Of a stretch of DNA of 64,000 nt, positions 9,337-18,342 are shown in pieces (the stretch's first letter is position 1; every line of letters starts with the position of its first letter). Origin of the DNA: Clostridium_AF sediminicola (GTDB lineage Bacteria > Bacillota > Clostridia > Clostridiales > Clostridiaceae); assembly GCF_050402865.1 (NCBI RefSeq), contig NZ_BAABMF010000009.1, positions 62,001 through 126,000 on the forward strand. Reading direction: 5' to 3'. Both the position numbers and the translations under genes were made by a program. The notes beneath the pieces are model-generated. The model was not told the origin of the DNA and searched no databases. It saw nothing but the letters and a program-made list of their open reading frames with translations.

Positions 9337-9364
9337 ATTGTTACTTAAAGAGTGAAGTAACAAT
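9337..9364 (+). terminator. Hairpin between transporter and enzyme genes
   Basis: A perfect 10-bp stem ATTGTTACTT / AAGTAACAAT with an 8-base loop. There is no real U-tract after it, so it may be a weak terminator or processing site that separates transporter from enzyme expression. Confidence 0.4.
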
Positions 9365-9454
9365 TAAAAATAATTTTGGGTATGACTACACATTGAAATG
9401 TAAAATAAATACAAATATTAATAAAAAAGGGAAATGGTAAAGGAGAAGCTGGTT

Positions 9455-10624
9455 ATGACACATAAGTTCGAGGAAGAAAAAAATATTTGCACACATCTTG
9501 GGGACGATTATGATAGGTTTTATGGTGCAGTAGTTCCACCAATATTTCAGAATTCTATATTTATATATGAAGACTATGATGAAATATGCAGATCATTTCA
9601 AAATGAAAGAGAAAAGTATACTTACACAAGAGGAGCAAATCCAACAGTTGAAATCTTTGAAAAGAAATTAGCTGCTCTTGAACATGGTGAGGCAGCCAAA
9701 TGCTTTAGTTCAGGAATGGCAGCTATAACAGCATCAATAAATACTTTTACAGCACAAGGGGACCATATATTATTTGTAAACAATATTTATGGCTCAGCAC
9801 TTAAATATGCAGAGTATTTAAAAAAATATGGTATAGAACATGATATTTTAATTAATGCGAGTATAGATAAAATTGAAGCAGCAGTGAAATCTAATACAAA
9901 AGTTATTTATATTGAAAGTCCGGGAACTACAACTTTTAAGATGGTAGATTTAAAAGAAATAGCAGATTTTGCAAAATCAAAAGGGATAAGAACAATAGTT
10001 GATAATACATGGGCAACTCCTATATTTCAAAAACCACTTGATATGGGAATAGATATATCTGTTCACTCATGCTCTAAGTACATTGGGGGACACGGGGATG
10101 TAGTTGCAGGTGTTGCAATAGCTGCAAAAGATATAATAGATAAAATGTTTTACAACGAATTTCAACTTCAAGGCGCTAGTCCTGCACCAATTGAAGCATG
10201 GCTTTTACTTAGAGGACTTAGAACACTTCCTTTAAGAATGAAACAACATCAAGAAAATGCCATGAAGGTAGCTGAGTATCTTGAAAAGAACAAAAATGTT
10301 TCAAAGGTAAATTATCCTGGACTAAAATCAAGTCCATACTATGAATTAGGTAAAAAACAATTGAAAGGTTACTCTGGACTTTTAAGTTTTGAAATGAAAT
10401 CAAAAAGATATGAGGATGTAAAAAAAGTAGCAGAAGCATGTAAATTATTCAAGATAGCATGTAGTTGGGGAGGCTATGAAAGTCTTATATTACCAGTAAA
10501 TCATGGGCATAGTACTGATAAATTCAAAAAATTTGATATAGATCCAGGACTTATTAGAATTTCAGTGGGGTTAGAAGATGCAGAACAATTAATAAATGAT
10601 CTTGATAATGCTATAAATGGTTAA
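9455..10624 (+). CDS. PLP-dependent Cys/Met-metabolism enzyme (cystathionine lyase or gamma-synthase-like)
   Basis: A 389-residue fold-type I PLP enzyme of the Cys_Met_Meta_PP family (MetB, MetC, MGL, CGL). The N-terminal YTYTRGANPTVEIFEKKLA, the SSGMAAI stretch, the aspartate in VDNTWATP and the PLP-binding K208 in SVHSCSKYIGGHGD are all present. Members form or break C-S bonds at the beta or gamma carbon. The start was moved to 9455 because AGGAG at 9441-9445 is 9 bases upstream. It stands between a sugar transporter and sugar-oxidising enzymes, an unusual place for a methionine-pathway gene, so it may act on a cysteine or homocysteine conjugate. Which reaction it performs cannot be decided from sequence alone. 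Confidence 0.88.
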   Translation: MTHKFEEEKNICTHLGDDYDRFYGAVVPPIFQNSIFIYEDYDEICRSFQNEREKYTYTRGANPTVEIFEKKLAALEHGEAAKCFSSGMAAITASINTFTAQGDHILFVNNIYGSALKYAEYLKKYGIEHDILINASIDKIEAAVKSNTKVIYIESPGTTTFKMVDLKEIADFAKSKGIRTIVDNTWATPIFQKPLDMGIDISVHSCSKYIGGHGDVVAGVAIAAKDIIDKMFYNEFQLQGASPAPIEAWLLLRGLRTLPLRMKQHQENAMKVAEYLEKNKNVSKVNYPGLKSSPYYELGKKQLKGYSGLLSFEMKSKRYEDVKKVAEACKLFKIACSWGGYESLILPVNHGHSTDKFKKFDIDPGLIRISVGLEDAEQLINDLDNAING

Positions 10625-10652
10625 ACACTAACATATGAGGAGGAAATTAAAA

Positions 10653-11510
10653 ATGAGTGAATTTATTCTATCGGCTTTTGCAGACGAGATTGATGTGGAG
10701 CTAGAAAATCAAATGAATGTTTTAAAAGAACATAATATTTCATATATTGAGATTAGAGGAGTTGATGGCAAGGGTATATGTGAATACTCGCTAGAGGAAG
10801 TAAATAAAATAAAAAAGAGATTAGATGAAAGAGGGTTTAAAATTTCAGCTATAGGGTCACCTGTTGGTAAAATCTATATCACTGATGATTTTCAACCTCA
10901 TTTAGAACTTTTTAAGCATACTATAGAAATTGCTAAAATAATGGAAACAAAATATATTAGAATGTTTAGTTTTTTTATACCAGAGGGAGAAGATCCCGTA
11001 AAGTATAGAGATGAAGTTATGTATAGATGGAAGCAATTCATAAAAGTTGCTGAAGGTTCAGGGTTAATACTTTTACACGAAAATGAAAAAGATATTTATG
11101 GAGATACTGCTGAAAGATGTCTTGATGTACTACAAACAATGAATTGTGAATATGTAAGGGCAACATTTGACCCTGCAAACTTTGTGCAATGTAATGAAAA
11201 AGTATTTCCAGAAGCTTATGAACTTTTAAAAGATTATATTGATTATATTCATATTAAAGATGCACTCTATAGCGATGGAAATGTAGTTCCTGCAGGAGAT
11301 GGAGATGGAAAGGTAAAAGAAGTTTTAACTACACTCTATAATAGAGGGTATAAAGGGTTTTTATCACTAGAGCCTCATCTTACTGAGTTTCAAGGATTAG
11401 GTGGTCTAGAGATTGGTAAGGAAACACACGAGTCGAAAGAAGATGGAGTTAAATGCTTTGAAATAGCAGTAGGTGCTTTGAAAAGAATGATTACTGAAAT
11501 TACTGAATAG
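10653..11510 (+). CDS. Sugar phosphate isomerase/epimerase-like TIM barrel (AP_endonuc_2 family)
   Basis: A 285-residue xylose-isomerase-like TIM barrel. Four candidate metal ligands are at the expected strand ends: E143 (LLHENE), D173 (TFDPANF), H200 (HIKDAL) and E240 (LSLEPHL). Family members epimerise or isomerise sugars; some act as lyases on 3-keto-glycosides or in C-glycoside cleavage, partnered with Gfo/Idh/MocA dehydrogenases. Two such dehydrogenases follow directly here. The start at 10653 follows AGGAGG; an in-frame ATG six codons earlier overlaps that SD. It shares a transcript direction with all flanking genes, with gaps of about 30 bases. Confidence 0.88.
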   Translation: MSEFILSAFADEIDVELENQMNVLKEHNISYIEIRGVDGKGICEYSLEEVNKIKKRLDERGFKISAIGSPVGKIYITDDFQPHLELFKHTIEIAKIMETKYIRMFSFFIPEGEDPVKYRDEVMYRWKQFIKVAEGSGLILLHENEKDIYGDTAERCLDVLQTMNCEYVRATFDPANFVQCNEKVFPEAYELLKDYIDYIHIKDALYSDGNVVPAGDGDGKVKEVLTTLYNRGYKGFLSLEPHLTEFQGLGGLEIGKETHESKEDGVKCFEIAVGALKRMITEITE

Positions 11511-11543
11511 AATAGAGTGTGTTATATATACTGGAGGGGAATT

Positions 11544-12704
11544 ATGAATAAAGTACGAATTGGAATAATTGGTATTGGTAATATGGGTACAGTTCATGTA
11601 CAAAACATAATGAAGGGTGAAGTGCCTGGTGCAGAATTAACTGCTATATGTGATTATAATTCTGAAAGATTAGAATGGGCAAAAGAAAAATTTGGCGAAA
11701 AAGTCGAATTGTTTGATAATACTGATGAATTTTTTGCTTCAAAATATATGGATGCTGTATTTGTTGCAACTCCTCATTATGATCATTCGACCTTAGCTAT
11801 AAAAGCTTTTGAAAATGATTATCATGTATTAATTGAAAAGCCAGCTGGTGTTTATACTAAGCAAGTTAGAGAAATGAATGAAATTGCTGAAAAAAGTGAT
11901 AAAGTATTTGGTATTATGTATAATCAACGTACTAATCCATTATATCAAAAATTAAAAGATCTTGTTGATAGTGGAGAACTTGGTGAGATAAGAAGAACTA
12001 ACTGGATAATTACAAACTGGTATCGTCCACAAAGTTATTATAATTCTGGTGGATGGAGAGCTAGCTGGGCAGGAGAAGGTGGTGGAGTATTGCTTAACCA
12101 AGATCCTCACCAACTTGATTTATGGCAGTGGACTTGTGGTATGCCAAAACGTGTAAGAGCATTTTGTGGGTTTGGTAAATATCACAATATTGAAGTAGAA
12201 GATGATGTAACTGCATATGTAGAATATGAAAATGGAGCTACGGGTGTTTTTATAACATCTACAGCTGATGCTCCAGGAACTAACCGTTTTGAAGTAACAG
12301 GTGATAATGGAAAAATAGTAATTGAAGATGATAAACTGACTTTTTGGCGTAATCGTGTTCCAGAAAGAAAATTTAATGCGGAATATACAGGTGGATTTGG
12401 TCAACCTGAATTTTGGAAATGTGAGATTCCAGTAACAGGAGAAAATACACAACATGTAGGTATTTTGAGAAACTGGGTAGATGCAATTCTAAAAAAGACT
12501 AAATTATTAGCTCCTGGAGAAGAAGGTATAAATGGGCTTACAATCTCTAATGCAATGCATCTTTCAGCATGGACAGATGATTGGGTTGAGTTACCTTTAG
12601 ACGAAGAATTATATTATGAATTGCTTCAAGAAAAAATAAAGAATTCTACTTTCAAAAAGGAAGTTAGTGAAAGTAAAACTATAGATGTGAATGGTACTTT
12701 TTAA
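11544..12704 (+). CDS. Gfo/Idh/MocA family oxidoreductase (first copy)
   Basis: A 386-residue NAD(P)-dependent sugar dehydrogenase. The Rossmann motif is GIIGIGNMG (7-15), the catalytic-type lysine is K99 in EKPAG, and H189 lies in NQDPHQLDLWQW. It is longer than the second copy, with an extended C-terminus. Relatives oxidise hydroxyls of inositols, sugars or glycosides, often at C3. The ATG at 11544 is chosen for its GGAGGGG 5 bases away. It lies 33 bases after the TIM-barrel gene and 36 bases before a second oxidoreductase. The pair could do paired oxidation and re-reduction of one substrate. Confidence 0.93.
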   Translation: MNKVRIGIIGIGNMGTVHVQNIMKGEVPGAELTAICDYNSERLEWAKEKFGEKVELFDNTDEFFASKYMDAVFVATPHYDHSTLAIKAFENDYHVLIEKPAGVYTKQVREMNEIAEKSDKVFGIMYNQRTNPLYQKLKDLVDSGELGEIRRTNWIITNWYRPQSYYNSGGWRASWAGEGGGVLLNQDPHQLDLWQWTCGMPKRVRAFCGFGKYHNIEVEDDVTAYVEYENGATGVFITSTADAPGTNRFEVTGDNGKIVIEDDKLTFWRNRVPERKFNAEYTGGFGQPEFWKCEIPVTGENTQHVGILRNWVDAILKKTKLLAPGEEGINGLTISNAMHLSAWTDDWVELPLDEELYYELLQEKIKNSTFKKEVSESKTIDVNGTF

Positions 12705-12740
12705 AAAGGTGAAATTTATATATTGAAGGGGTAAGGTAGT

Positions 12741-13763
12741 ATGGAAAAGTTAGGATCTGCTATTATAGGCTGTGGTTCTATATATAAGTCACATGCTGAT
12801 TCACTGCAAATGAATCAGCATTCTCAAATAATTGCAGTAGTAGATATAAATGAGAAAAGAGCAAAGGAAGCATCAGAAATCTATAATTGTAAATTTTATA
12901 CTGACTATAAGGAAATGCTTAAAGATGAAGGGGTACAGGTGGTTCATATTTGTACGCCTCATTACCTTCATGCTACTATGGCCATTGACGCAATGAAAGC
13001 AGGTAAGCACGTACTTGTAGAAAAACCAGTAGCTATTAATGTATCAGAAGCTGAGGAAATGGACAAGGTAGCGAAAGAAAATAACAGAAAACTATCAGTT
13101 TGTTTCCAAAATCGATATAACAGCACTTATCTCAAATCAAAGGAAATTATAGATGAGGGGAGATTAGGTGCCATCAAAGGAATTAAAGGATTAGTAACTT
13201 GGTATAGAAATGAAGAGTACTATACAAATAGTTTATGGCGTGGAAAGTGGAAAACAGAAGGTGGAGGCGTACTAATTAATCAAGCTATTCATACCTTGGA
13301 TTTTATGCAATACATTGCAGGACCAGTAAAAAGTTTGAAAGGGAATGTAGATACTCGTTTGCTGAAGAATGTTATTGAAGTAGAAGATACTGCTGATGTC
13401 ACATTACAATTTGAAAGTGGAGCAGTAGGAATATTTTTTGCTACTAATAGTTTTACCAGAAATTCATCCGTTGATATTGAGATACACTGTGAAAAAGGGA
13501 TACTTAGAATCAATGAAGAACAGTTAGTGATGGACTATAATGGTAAAAAAGAATATATAACTAGAGAAAATAATATTTCAAATAAATATAAGGGTTATTG
13601 GGGAAAAAGCCACGGTACACTTATACGAAAATTTTATCAGTGTATTATCGAAGATGATTTTACAGGTTATATTAACGCAGAAGAAGGAGTAAAATCATTA
13701 AAACTAATAGAAGCAATTTATAAATCCTCCTCTGAGGGTAATTATGTACCGATAGCATTTTAA
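12741..13763 (+). CDS. Gfo/Idh/MocA family oxidoreductase (second copy)
   Basis: A 340-residue paralogue of the preceding protein, clearly diverged. It has the nucleotide-binding motif AIIGCGSI near 7-14, K95 in EKPV, and H184 in NQAIHTLDF. The two share fold and active-site pattern, but differ enough in the C-terminal substrate domain to expect different substrates or directions of reaction. An SD-like GAAGGGG lies upstream. It follows the first copy closely and precedes a peptidase gene by 49 bases. NAD or NADP preference was not determined. Confidence 0.92.
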   Translation: MEKLGSAIIGCGSIYKSHADSLQMNQHSQIIAVVDINEKRAKEASEIYNCKFYTDYKEMLKDEGVQVVHICTPHYLHATMAIDAMKAGKHVLVEKPVAINVSEAEEMDKVAKENNRKLSVCFQNRYNSTYLKSKEIIDEGRLGAIKGIKGLVTWYRNEEYYTNSLWRGKWKTEGGGVLINQAIHTLDFMQYIAGPVKSLKGNVDTRLLKNVIEVEDTADVTLQFESGAVGIFFATNSFTRNSSVDIEIHCEKGILRINEEQLVMDYNGKKEYITRENNISNKYKGYWGKSHGTLIRKFYQCIIEDDFTGYINAEEGVKSLKLIEAIYKSSSEGNYVPIAF

Positions 13764-13812
13764 GGTAAGGTTAAATTGATATGATTCTATAAAATTATCC
13801 GGAGGTAGAGAA

Positions 13813-15222
13813 ATGGAGTTTCACGGAATTATTGAAAAGTATAGACGCGAGATAATTAAATCTGTACAGGAACTAGTTAGAATAAAAAGCGTTAGTGAAG
13901 AATCTAAAGATGGTTATCCATTTGGAGAAGGCCCATATAATGCTTTAAAATATGTTTTGGATTTAGGGAATGATCTCGGATTTATTACTGAGAATGTTGA
14001 TAATTATGCTGGACATATAGAATTTGGACAAGGTAAAGAGATTATTGGAATATTAGCACATTTAGATGTAGTTCCAGAAGGAGAAGGATGGACGTATCCT
14101 CCATATGGAGCGGAAATATACGAAAACAAAATCTACGGCAGAGGTACAAGTGATGATAAGGGACCAGCAATTGCAGCATTATATGCTATGAAAGCTGTTA
14201 TGGATTCTGGATTAGAAATTAATAAAAGAATAAGATTGATATTAGGTACAAGTGAAGAAACAAGTTCTGAGGATATTAAATATTACTTAAGCAAAAAAGA
14301 AACTCCAAATCTAGCATTCTCTCCGGATGCTGAATTTCCTGTAATTCAGGGAGAAATGGGAATCTTGGAAATTAAATTAATGAAAAAATTCAAAAATACT
14401 ACTAAGAATAATATTAGAATTAAAAGTATAAGTGGTGGGTCAGCGGCTAATATGGTACCGGGGATTTGTACTGCAATACTAGATGTTTATGAAATAGAAA
14501 AAGAAAAAATAAAGAAGATTGTTGATGAATTTAATAGTTCTCAAAAAGGTGAAATATTATTAGAGGAAGATTCTGATGAAATGAAAATTATTTCAAACGG
14601 GATTTCTGCTCATGGTGGTTCTCCAGAAAAAGGGAAGAATGCCATTTCACAAATGATGATGTTGTTGGAAGAGTTGGATATAGCCTCTTCTGATTTACAA
14701 GAATTTATAGCTACATATAATAGTAAAATAGGCATGGAGTATAATGGACAGTCCATTGGATGTGGATTTGAAGATGACATATCTGGGAAATTGAAGCTGA
14801 ATATAGGAATTATTAATTTTAACAAAGATTTAGCAGAAATAATTTTAAATGTTAGATATCCAATTACTATAAAAGCAGAAAAAGTTATTGACAATATGAG
14901 AAAGGAATTGGATAAAGCTGATATTGAAGTTATTGTAAAGAATGATATGAAACCAATATACATGGATGAAGAACATGTCCTTATTCAAAAATTAATGAAA
15001 GCCTATAAAAAAGTAACAAAGGATAGTGAAGCTAAACCAAAAGTTATAGCTGGTGGTACTTATGCAAGAGCTATGAGTAATGCAGTTGCTTTTGGAGCAC
15101 AATTTCCAGGAGAACCGGATTGTGCACATCAGAAGGATGAGTATATAGAAATTGATAATTTAATAAAGTGTACTAATATATTTGCTCAATCAATATATGA
15201 GTTAACAATGAATGCTGATTAA
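13813..15222 (+). CDS. M20 family dipeptidase, PepV/Sapep-like
   Basis: A 469-residue zinc peptidase. Metal and catalytic residues are visible: H83 and D85 in AHLDVVPEGEGW, bridging Asp in GRGTSDDKGP, E148/E149 in GTSEETSSED, an Asp in SPDAEFP, and a late His in EPDCAHQKDE. Length and the lid-domain insertion fit PepV, which takes dipeptides with an unblocked N-terminus, including beta-Ala dipeptides. The SD CCGGAGG lies about 8 bases before ATG. Its end overlaps spacer leading to an aminopeptidase gene. It suggests that the imported substrate contains, or releases, a short peptide or amidated amino acid; nutrient salvage unrelated to the sugar is the alternative. Confidence 0.9.
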   Translation: MEFHGIIEKYRREIIKSVQELVRIKSVSEESKDGYPFGEGPYNALKYVLDLGNDLGFITENVDNYAGHIEFGQGKEIIGILAHLDVVPEGEGWTYPPYGAEIYENKIYGRGTSDDKGPAIAALYAMKAVMDSGLEINKRIRLILGTSEETSSEDIKYYLSKKETPNLAFSPDAEFPVIQGEMGILEIKLMKKFKNTTKNNIRIKSISGGSAANMVPGICTAILDVYEIEKEKIKKIVDEFNSSQKGEILLEEDSDEMKIISNGISAHGGSPEKGKNAISQMMMLLEELDIASSDLQEFIATYNSKIGMEYNGQSIGCGFEDDISGKLKLNIGIINFNKDLAEIILNVRYPITIKAEKVIDNMRKELDKADIEVIVKNDMKPIYMDEEHVLIQKLMKAYKKVTKDSEAKPKVIAGGTYARAMSNAVAFGAQFPGEPDCAHQKDEYIEIDNLIKCTNIFAQSIYELTMNAD

Positions 15223-15262
15223 TCAAAGATCCAAAGCTAATAAAAAAAGAGAAGGGGAATAT

Positions 15263-16723
15263 ATGAAAATTTCTTTAATTAATGAATTAACAATTGCAAA
15301 TTATGAAGGTTTAATTTTTCCAATGTATGAGGAGGAATTATATCTAGAAGGAATTACATTGCCATTAGAGCAATTAGAAGAATCAAAACGTTTTGAAGGC
15401 AAAGCGGGAAGTTTATATAAAATGACATTACAACAACGAGGAAAACTAGTAGAGGTTGTACTTGTTGGACTAGGAAAGCGGGGGAAAATTAGTTATAGAA
15501 AGCTAATAAATACCCTTGCAGATAGTTATCGAATGATAAAGAAACAAAAGGTTGTGAACTTGGCAATTATATTTAATAATGGAAACCTTCACGTGGATAG
15601 CACATTAGTAAAAGCAACTGTTGAGGCGATGCTAATGGCGGATTACAAATTTGATGACTATTTGTCAGAGAAAAAAGAAGTTAATGAAATTAGGGTAGAT
15701 TTAGTAGTGGACCAACAAGAGGCATTTGAAGGAATAATTAATGAAGCCAAGATTATTGCATCAGCTAATCTTATCGCCAGAGACTTAGTTAACCAGCCAG
15801 CAAATGTTATGCATCCCGTATCTCTTGCACAAAGAGTACGTGAATTGGGTAAAGAAAAGGGATTTGAAGTTGAAGTTTTAGGGCTTGAAGGAATTCAAAA
15901 ATTGGGTATGGAAGCGTATTTAGCAGTTGCAAAAGCTTCCTCTATTGAACCACAATTTATAATTATGCGCTACAAGGGGAATCCAGATAGCGACGAGATT
16001 CTAGGTTATGTGGGAAAGGGATTGACCTACGATTCAGGTGGATTATGTATCAAGTCAAAATCAGGCATGGTAAATATGAAGGATGATATGGGTGGTGCGG
16101 CTGCAGTTATTGGCGCAATGTGTGCTATTGCAGACGGTAAGCTTAAGCATAATGTAACGGCTGTTGTAGCAGCATGCGAAAACATGATTTCTGGAAATAG
16201 TTACAGGCCAGGTGATATAATTAATTCTATGGGAGGTAAGACAATATTCATTGGAAATACAGATGCAGAAGGTCGTTTAACGTTGATTGATGCCATGCAT
16301 TATATCGTTTCTAAAGAGAAGGTTAATAAAGTATTAGACATTGCCACTTTAACAGGGGCCGCATTGTATTGTACAGGGAATGCAGCTTCAGTAGCTATTA
16401 GTAATGATGATTCCTTCTTCAATGCCGTGAATGACAGTTTTACCTTAAGTGGTGAGCAAATTTGGAGAATGCCAATCTTTGATGAATATAAAAGCCTCAT
16501 AAAGCATGAAGAGGCTGATTTAACCAATGCAGCAGGAAATCCAGGTACAATTACCGCAGGCCTATTTATCGGGGAGTTCAATGGTGATTTACCATGGGTT
16601 CACATTGACATTGCTGGGACAATCTGGTCAACAAAAGAAGCTGGCATCTTATCAAAAGGTGGGACGGGTATTGCTGTAAGATCGCTTTATTATTTAGCAA
16701 AAGAAGTAAACGTGATTCAGTAG
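15263..16723 (+). CDS. M17 family leucyl aminopeptidase (PepA-like)
   Basis: A 486-residue cytosolic aminopeptidase with a two-metal site. Conserved residues: K252 and D257 in GKGLTYDSGG, D334 and E336 and R338 in the family signature NTDAEGRL. The N-terminal third (1-160) is the poorly conserved M17 regulatory domain. M17 enzymes remove N-terminal residues and some hydrolyse Cys-Gly. The ATG at 15263 follows GAAGGGG; an earlier in-frame ATG at 15212, overlapping the PepV stop, has no SD. It is the last gene of the block, before a terminator. Pairing with PepV in a sugar operon is odd and may mark a peptide-containing substrate. Confidence 0.93.
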   Translation: MKISLINELTIANYEGLIFPMYEEELYLEGITLPLEQLEESKRFEGKAGSLYKMTLQQRGKLVEVVLVGLGKRGKISYRKLINTLADSYRMIKKQKVVNLAIIFNNGNLHVDSTLVKATVEAMLMADYKFDDYLSEKKEVNEIRVDLVVDQQEAFEGIINEAKIIASANLIARDLVNQPANVMHPVSLAQRVRELGKEKGFEVEVLGLEGIQKLGMEAYLAVAKASSIEPQFIIMRYKGNPDSDEILGYVGKGLTYDSGGLCIKSKSGMVNMKDDMGGAAAVIGAMCAIADGKLKHNVTAVVAACENMISGNSYRPGDIINSMGGKTIFIGNTDAEGRLTLIDAMHYIVSKEKVNKVLDIATLTGAALYCTGNAASVAISNDDSFFNAVNDSFTLSGEQIWRMPIFDEYKSLIKHEEADLTNAAGNPGTITAGLFIGEFNGDLPWVHIDIAGTIWSTKEAGILSKGGTGIAVRSLYYLAKEVNVIQ

Positions 16724-16751
16724 AATTTTTTAAGGCGTCAAAATATTATTT

Positions 16752-16778
16752 AAGCATCCATTAAAAGGGTGCTTTTTT
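16752..16778 (+). terminator. Intrinsic terminator of the sugar/peptidase block
   Basis: Arms AAGCATCC and GGGTGCTT pair with one mismatch across a 7-base loop, followed by a T-run to 16777. It lies 28 bases after the aminopeptidase stop. Confidence 0.8.
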
Positions 16779-16886
16779 ATTTATAGAAAATATATTTTTT
16801 CAAGCCAACCCTTAAAATATGATATAAAAGTATGGGTTGATTCATAAATATTTTATGAAGGATAGAAATAATAGAGGAAGATGGTA

Positions 16887-18257
16887 ATGGAGTTAAAAAA
16901 GAAAAAATTGATTGACCCAAAAAAGAACTTAATTATTACTGTTCTTTCTATTGCTTTTATAAGCTCATTAATTATTGGATATATATATAGTGAAGTTAGA
17001 AAATGGGATGGATTGATGATGCCAAATATTATTATAGAAGGAATAGACTTTACAGGTAAAACAAGAGAAGAGACTATATCAAAACTACATAGAACTTTTG
17101 GTAATTTAGTTTTAGAAAAAGAAGTAGAAATTTTAGCATTAGAAAAGAAGTATTCTATTAGTTTTAGAGAACTAGATGTTGAATATAATATTATAGAAAT
17201 AGTTGACAAAGCCTATGAATACTGCAGAGAACTAAACTTTTTTCAAAAATATTTATTAATAAAAAAAGGTGTAAATAAAGAATTCTATTTAAGTTTTACA
17301 TATAATAAGGAAGCCATTAAAGAAACTATTACAAAAATGCAAAAGGATATTGACAAGGAAGCTATTAATGCTACAATAAAATATCAAAAAAATGGTGGAT
17401 TTAAAGTGGAAGATGATATAAAAGGGGTGAAATTAGTTAGTGAAAAACTAATTAGCAACATAAATGAAAAGATTCAAAGTGAAGCAGAAAATTTAACTCT
17501 GATTGCACCTATTAAAGAAATAAATGCAGAAATTACAGGTGATGATCTAAGAACAGTAAATGCTAATGTTGGATCATATGCAACTAGTTTTGTAAATTCA
17601 TCATATAATAGAGGAACAAATATTGTTCTTGCAACTGAAGCTATTAATGGAACAGTTCTAATGCCAGAGGAAATTTTTAGTTTTAATGAGACTGTTGGTG
17701 CTAGAACTGATGCAAAAGGATATAAAAGAGCGCATATTATTTTAAATGGTAAATATGTAGATGGGTTAGGTGGAGGTATTTGTCAGGTATCTTCAACTTT
17801 ATATAACGCAGCTCTATTAGCGGGGTTAGAGATTATAGAAAGACATCATCACACTTATCCTTCAAATTATGTTCCAATTGGTCAAGATGCTACCGTTGAT
17901 TATGGTAACCTTGATATTAAATTTAGAAATAACGAAGAATATCCAATATATATATACGGATACACAAAAAACAACATTGCTAATTTTATAATATATTCAA
18001 ATAATGAATTGAATAAAACTATAGAAACTGTAGTAAATGATGTTTATAAAACATACCCACCAACATATAAAATTATTGAAGACCCTTATCTGCCAGTTGG
18101 GATAGAAAGAGTTGAGAAAGAAGGTCGTATTGGATATAGAGTAAATGTATACCGAACTGTTTATGAAAATGGTGTAAAAATTTTGACAGAAACAGTTTCT
18201 TCTGACTATTTTATGCCTTTTCAAGGAGTTAAACGAGTTGGTACAAAGGTAAACTAA
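16887..18257 (+). CDS. VanW family protein (membrane-anchored, peptidoglycan-associated)
   Basis: A 456-residue protein with an N-terminal TM (about 18-38) and a large extracytoplasmic part. A peptidoglycan-binding-type region covers about 60-215. The VanW domain (about 230-370) holds FSFNETVGARTDAKGY, GGGICQVSSTLYNA and ERHHHTYPSNYVPIG. A short G5-like tail follows. VanW occurs in some vancomycin clusters but its biochemical role is unknown; most clostridial genomes have several copies unrelated to resistance. I place the start at the second ATG (16887), because the GAGGA SD is too close to the first at 16881. No van genes are nearby. Confidence 0.88.
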   Translation: MELKKKKLIDPKKNLIITVLSIAFISSLIIGYIYSEVRKWDGLMMPNIIIEGIDFTGKTREETISKLHRTFGNLVLEKEVEILALEKKYSISFRELDVEYNIIEIVDKAYEYCRELNFFQKYLLIKKGVNKEFYLSFTYNKEAIKETITKMQKDIDKEAINATIKYQKNGGFKVEDDIKGVKLVSEKLISNINEKIQSEAENLTLIAPIKEINAEITGDDLRTVNANVGSYATSFVNSSYNRGTNIVLATEAINGTVLMPEEIFSFNETVGARTDAKGYKRAHIILNGKYVDGLGGGICQVSSTLYNAALLAGLEIIERHHHTYPSNYVPIGQDATVDYGNLDIKFRNNEEYPIYIYGYTKNNIANFIIYSNNELNKTIETVVNDVYKTYPPTYKIIEDPYLPVGIERVEKEGRIGYRVNVYRTVYENGVKILTETVSSDYFMPFQGVKRVGTKVN

Positions 18258-18264
18258 ATTACTT

Positions 18265-18293
18265 TTGTAGCTTAACCATTAGAGTGTTATAAT
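18265..18293 (+). promoter_or_regulatory. Predicted promoter of the rRNA methyltransferase gene
   Basis: TTGTAG (18265-18270), a 17-base spacer and a perfect TATAAT (18288-18293), 49 bases before the start. The -35 matches only three of six bases. Confidence 0.45.
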
Positions 18294-18342
18294 GTATAGA
18301 TAAAATATAACCAAACTATTACAAGAACAAAGGATGGATATA

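Noticed and set aside
12120..12455. 111-residue minus-strand ORF
   Set aside because: Antisense to a clear Gfo/Idh/MocA gene, of low-complexity composition, without SD.
16887..18257. Vancomycin-resistance role of VanW protein
   Set aside because: No vanHAX, vanRS or ligase genes nearby; VanW-domain proteins are common in Clostridia without resistance.
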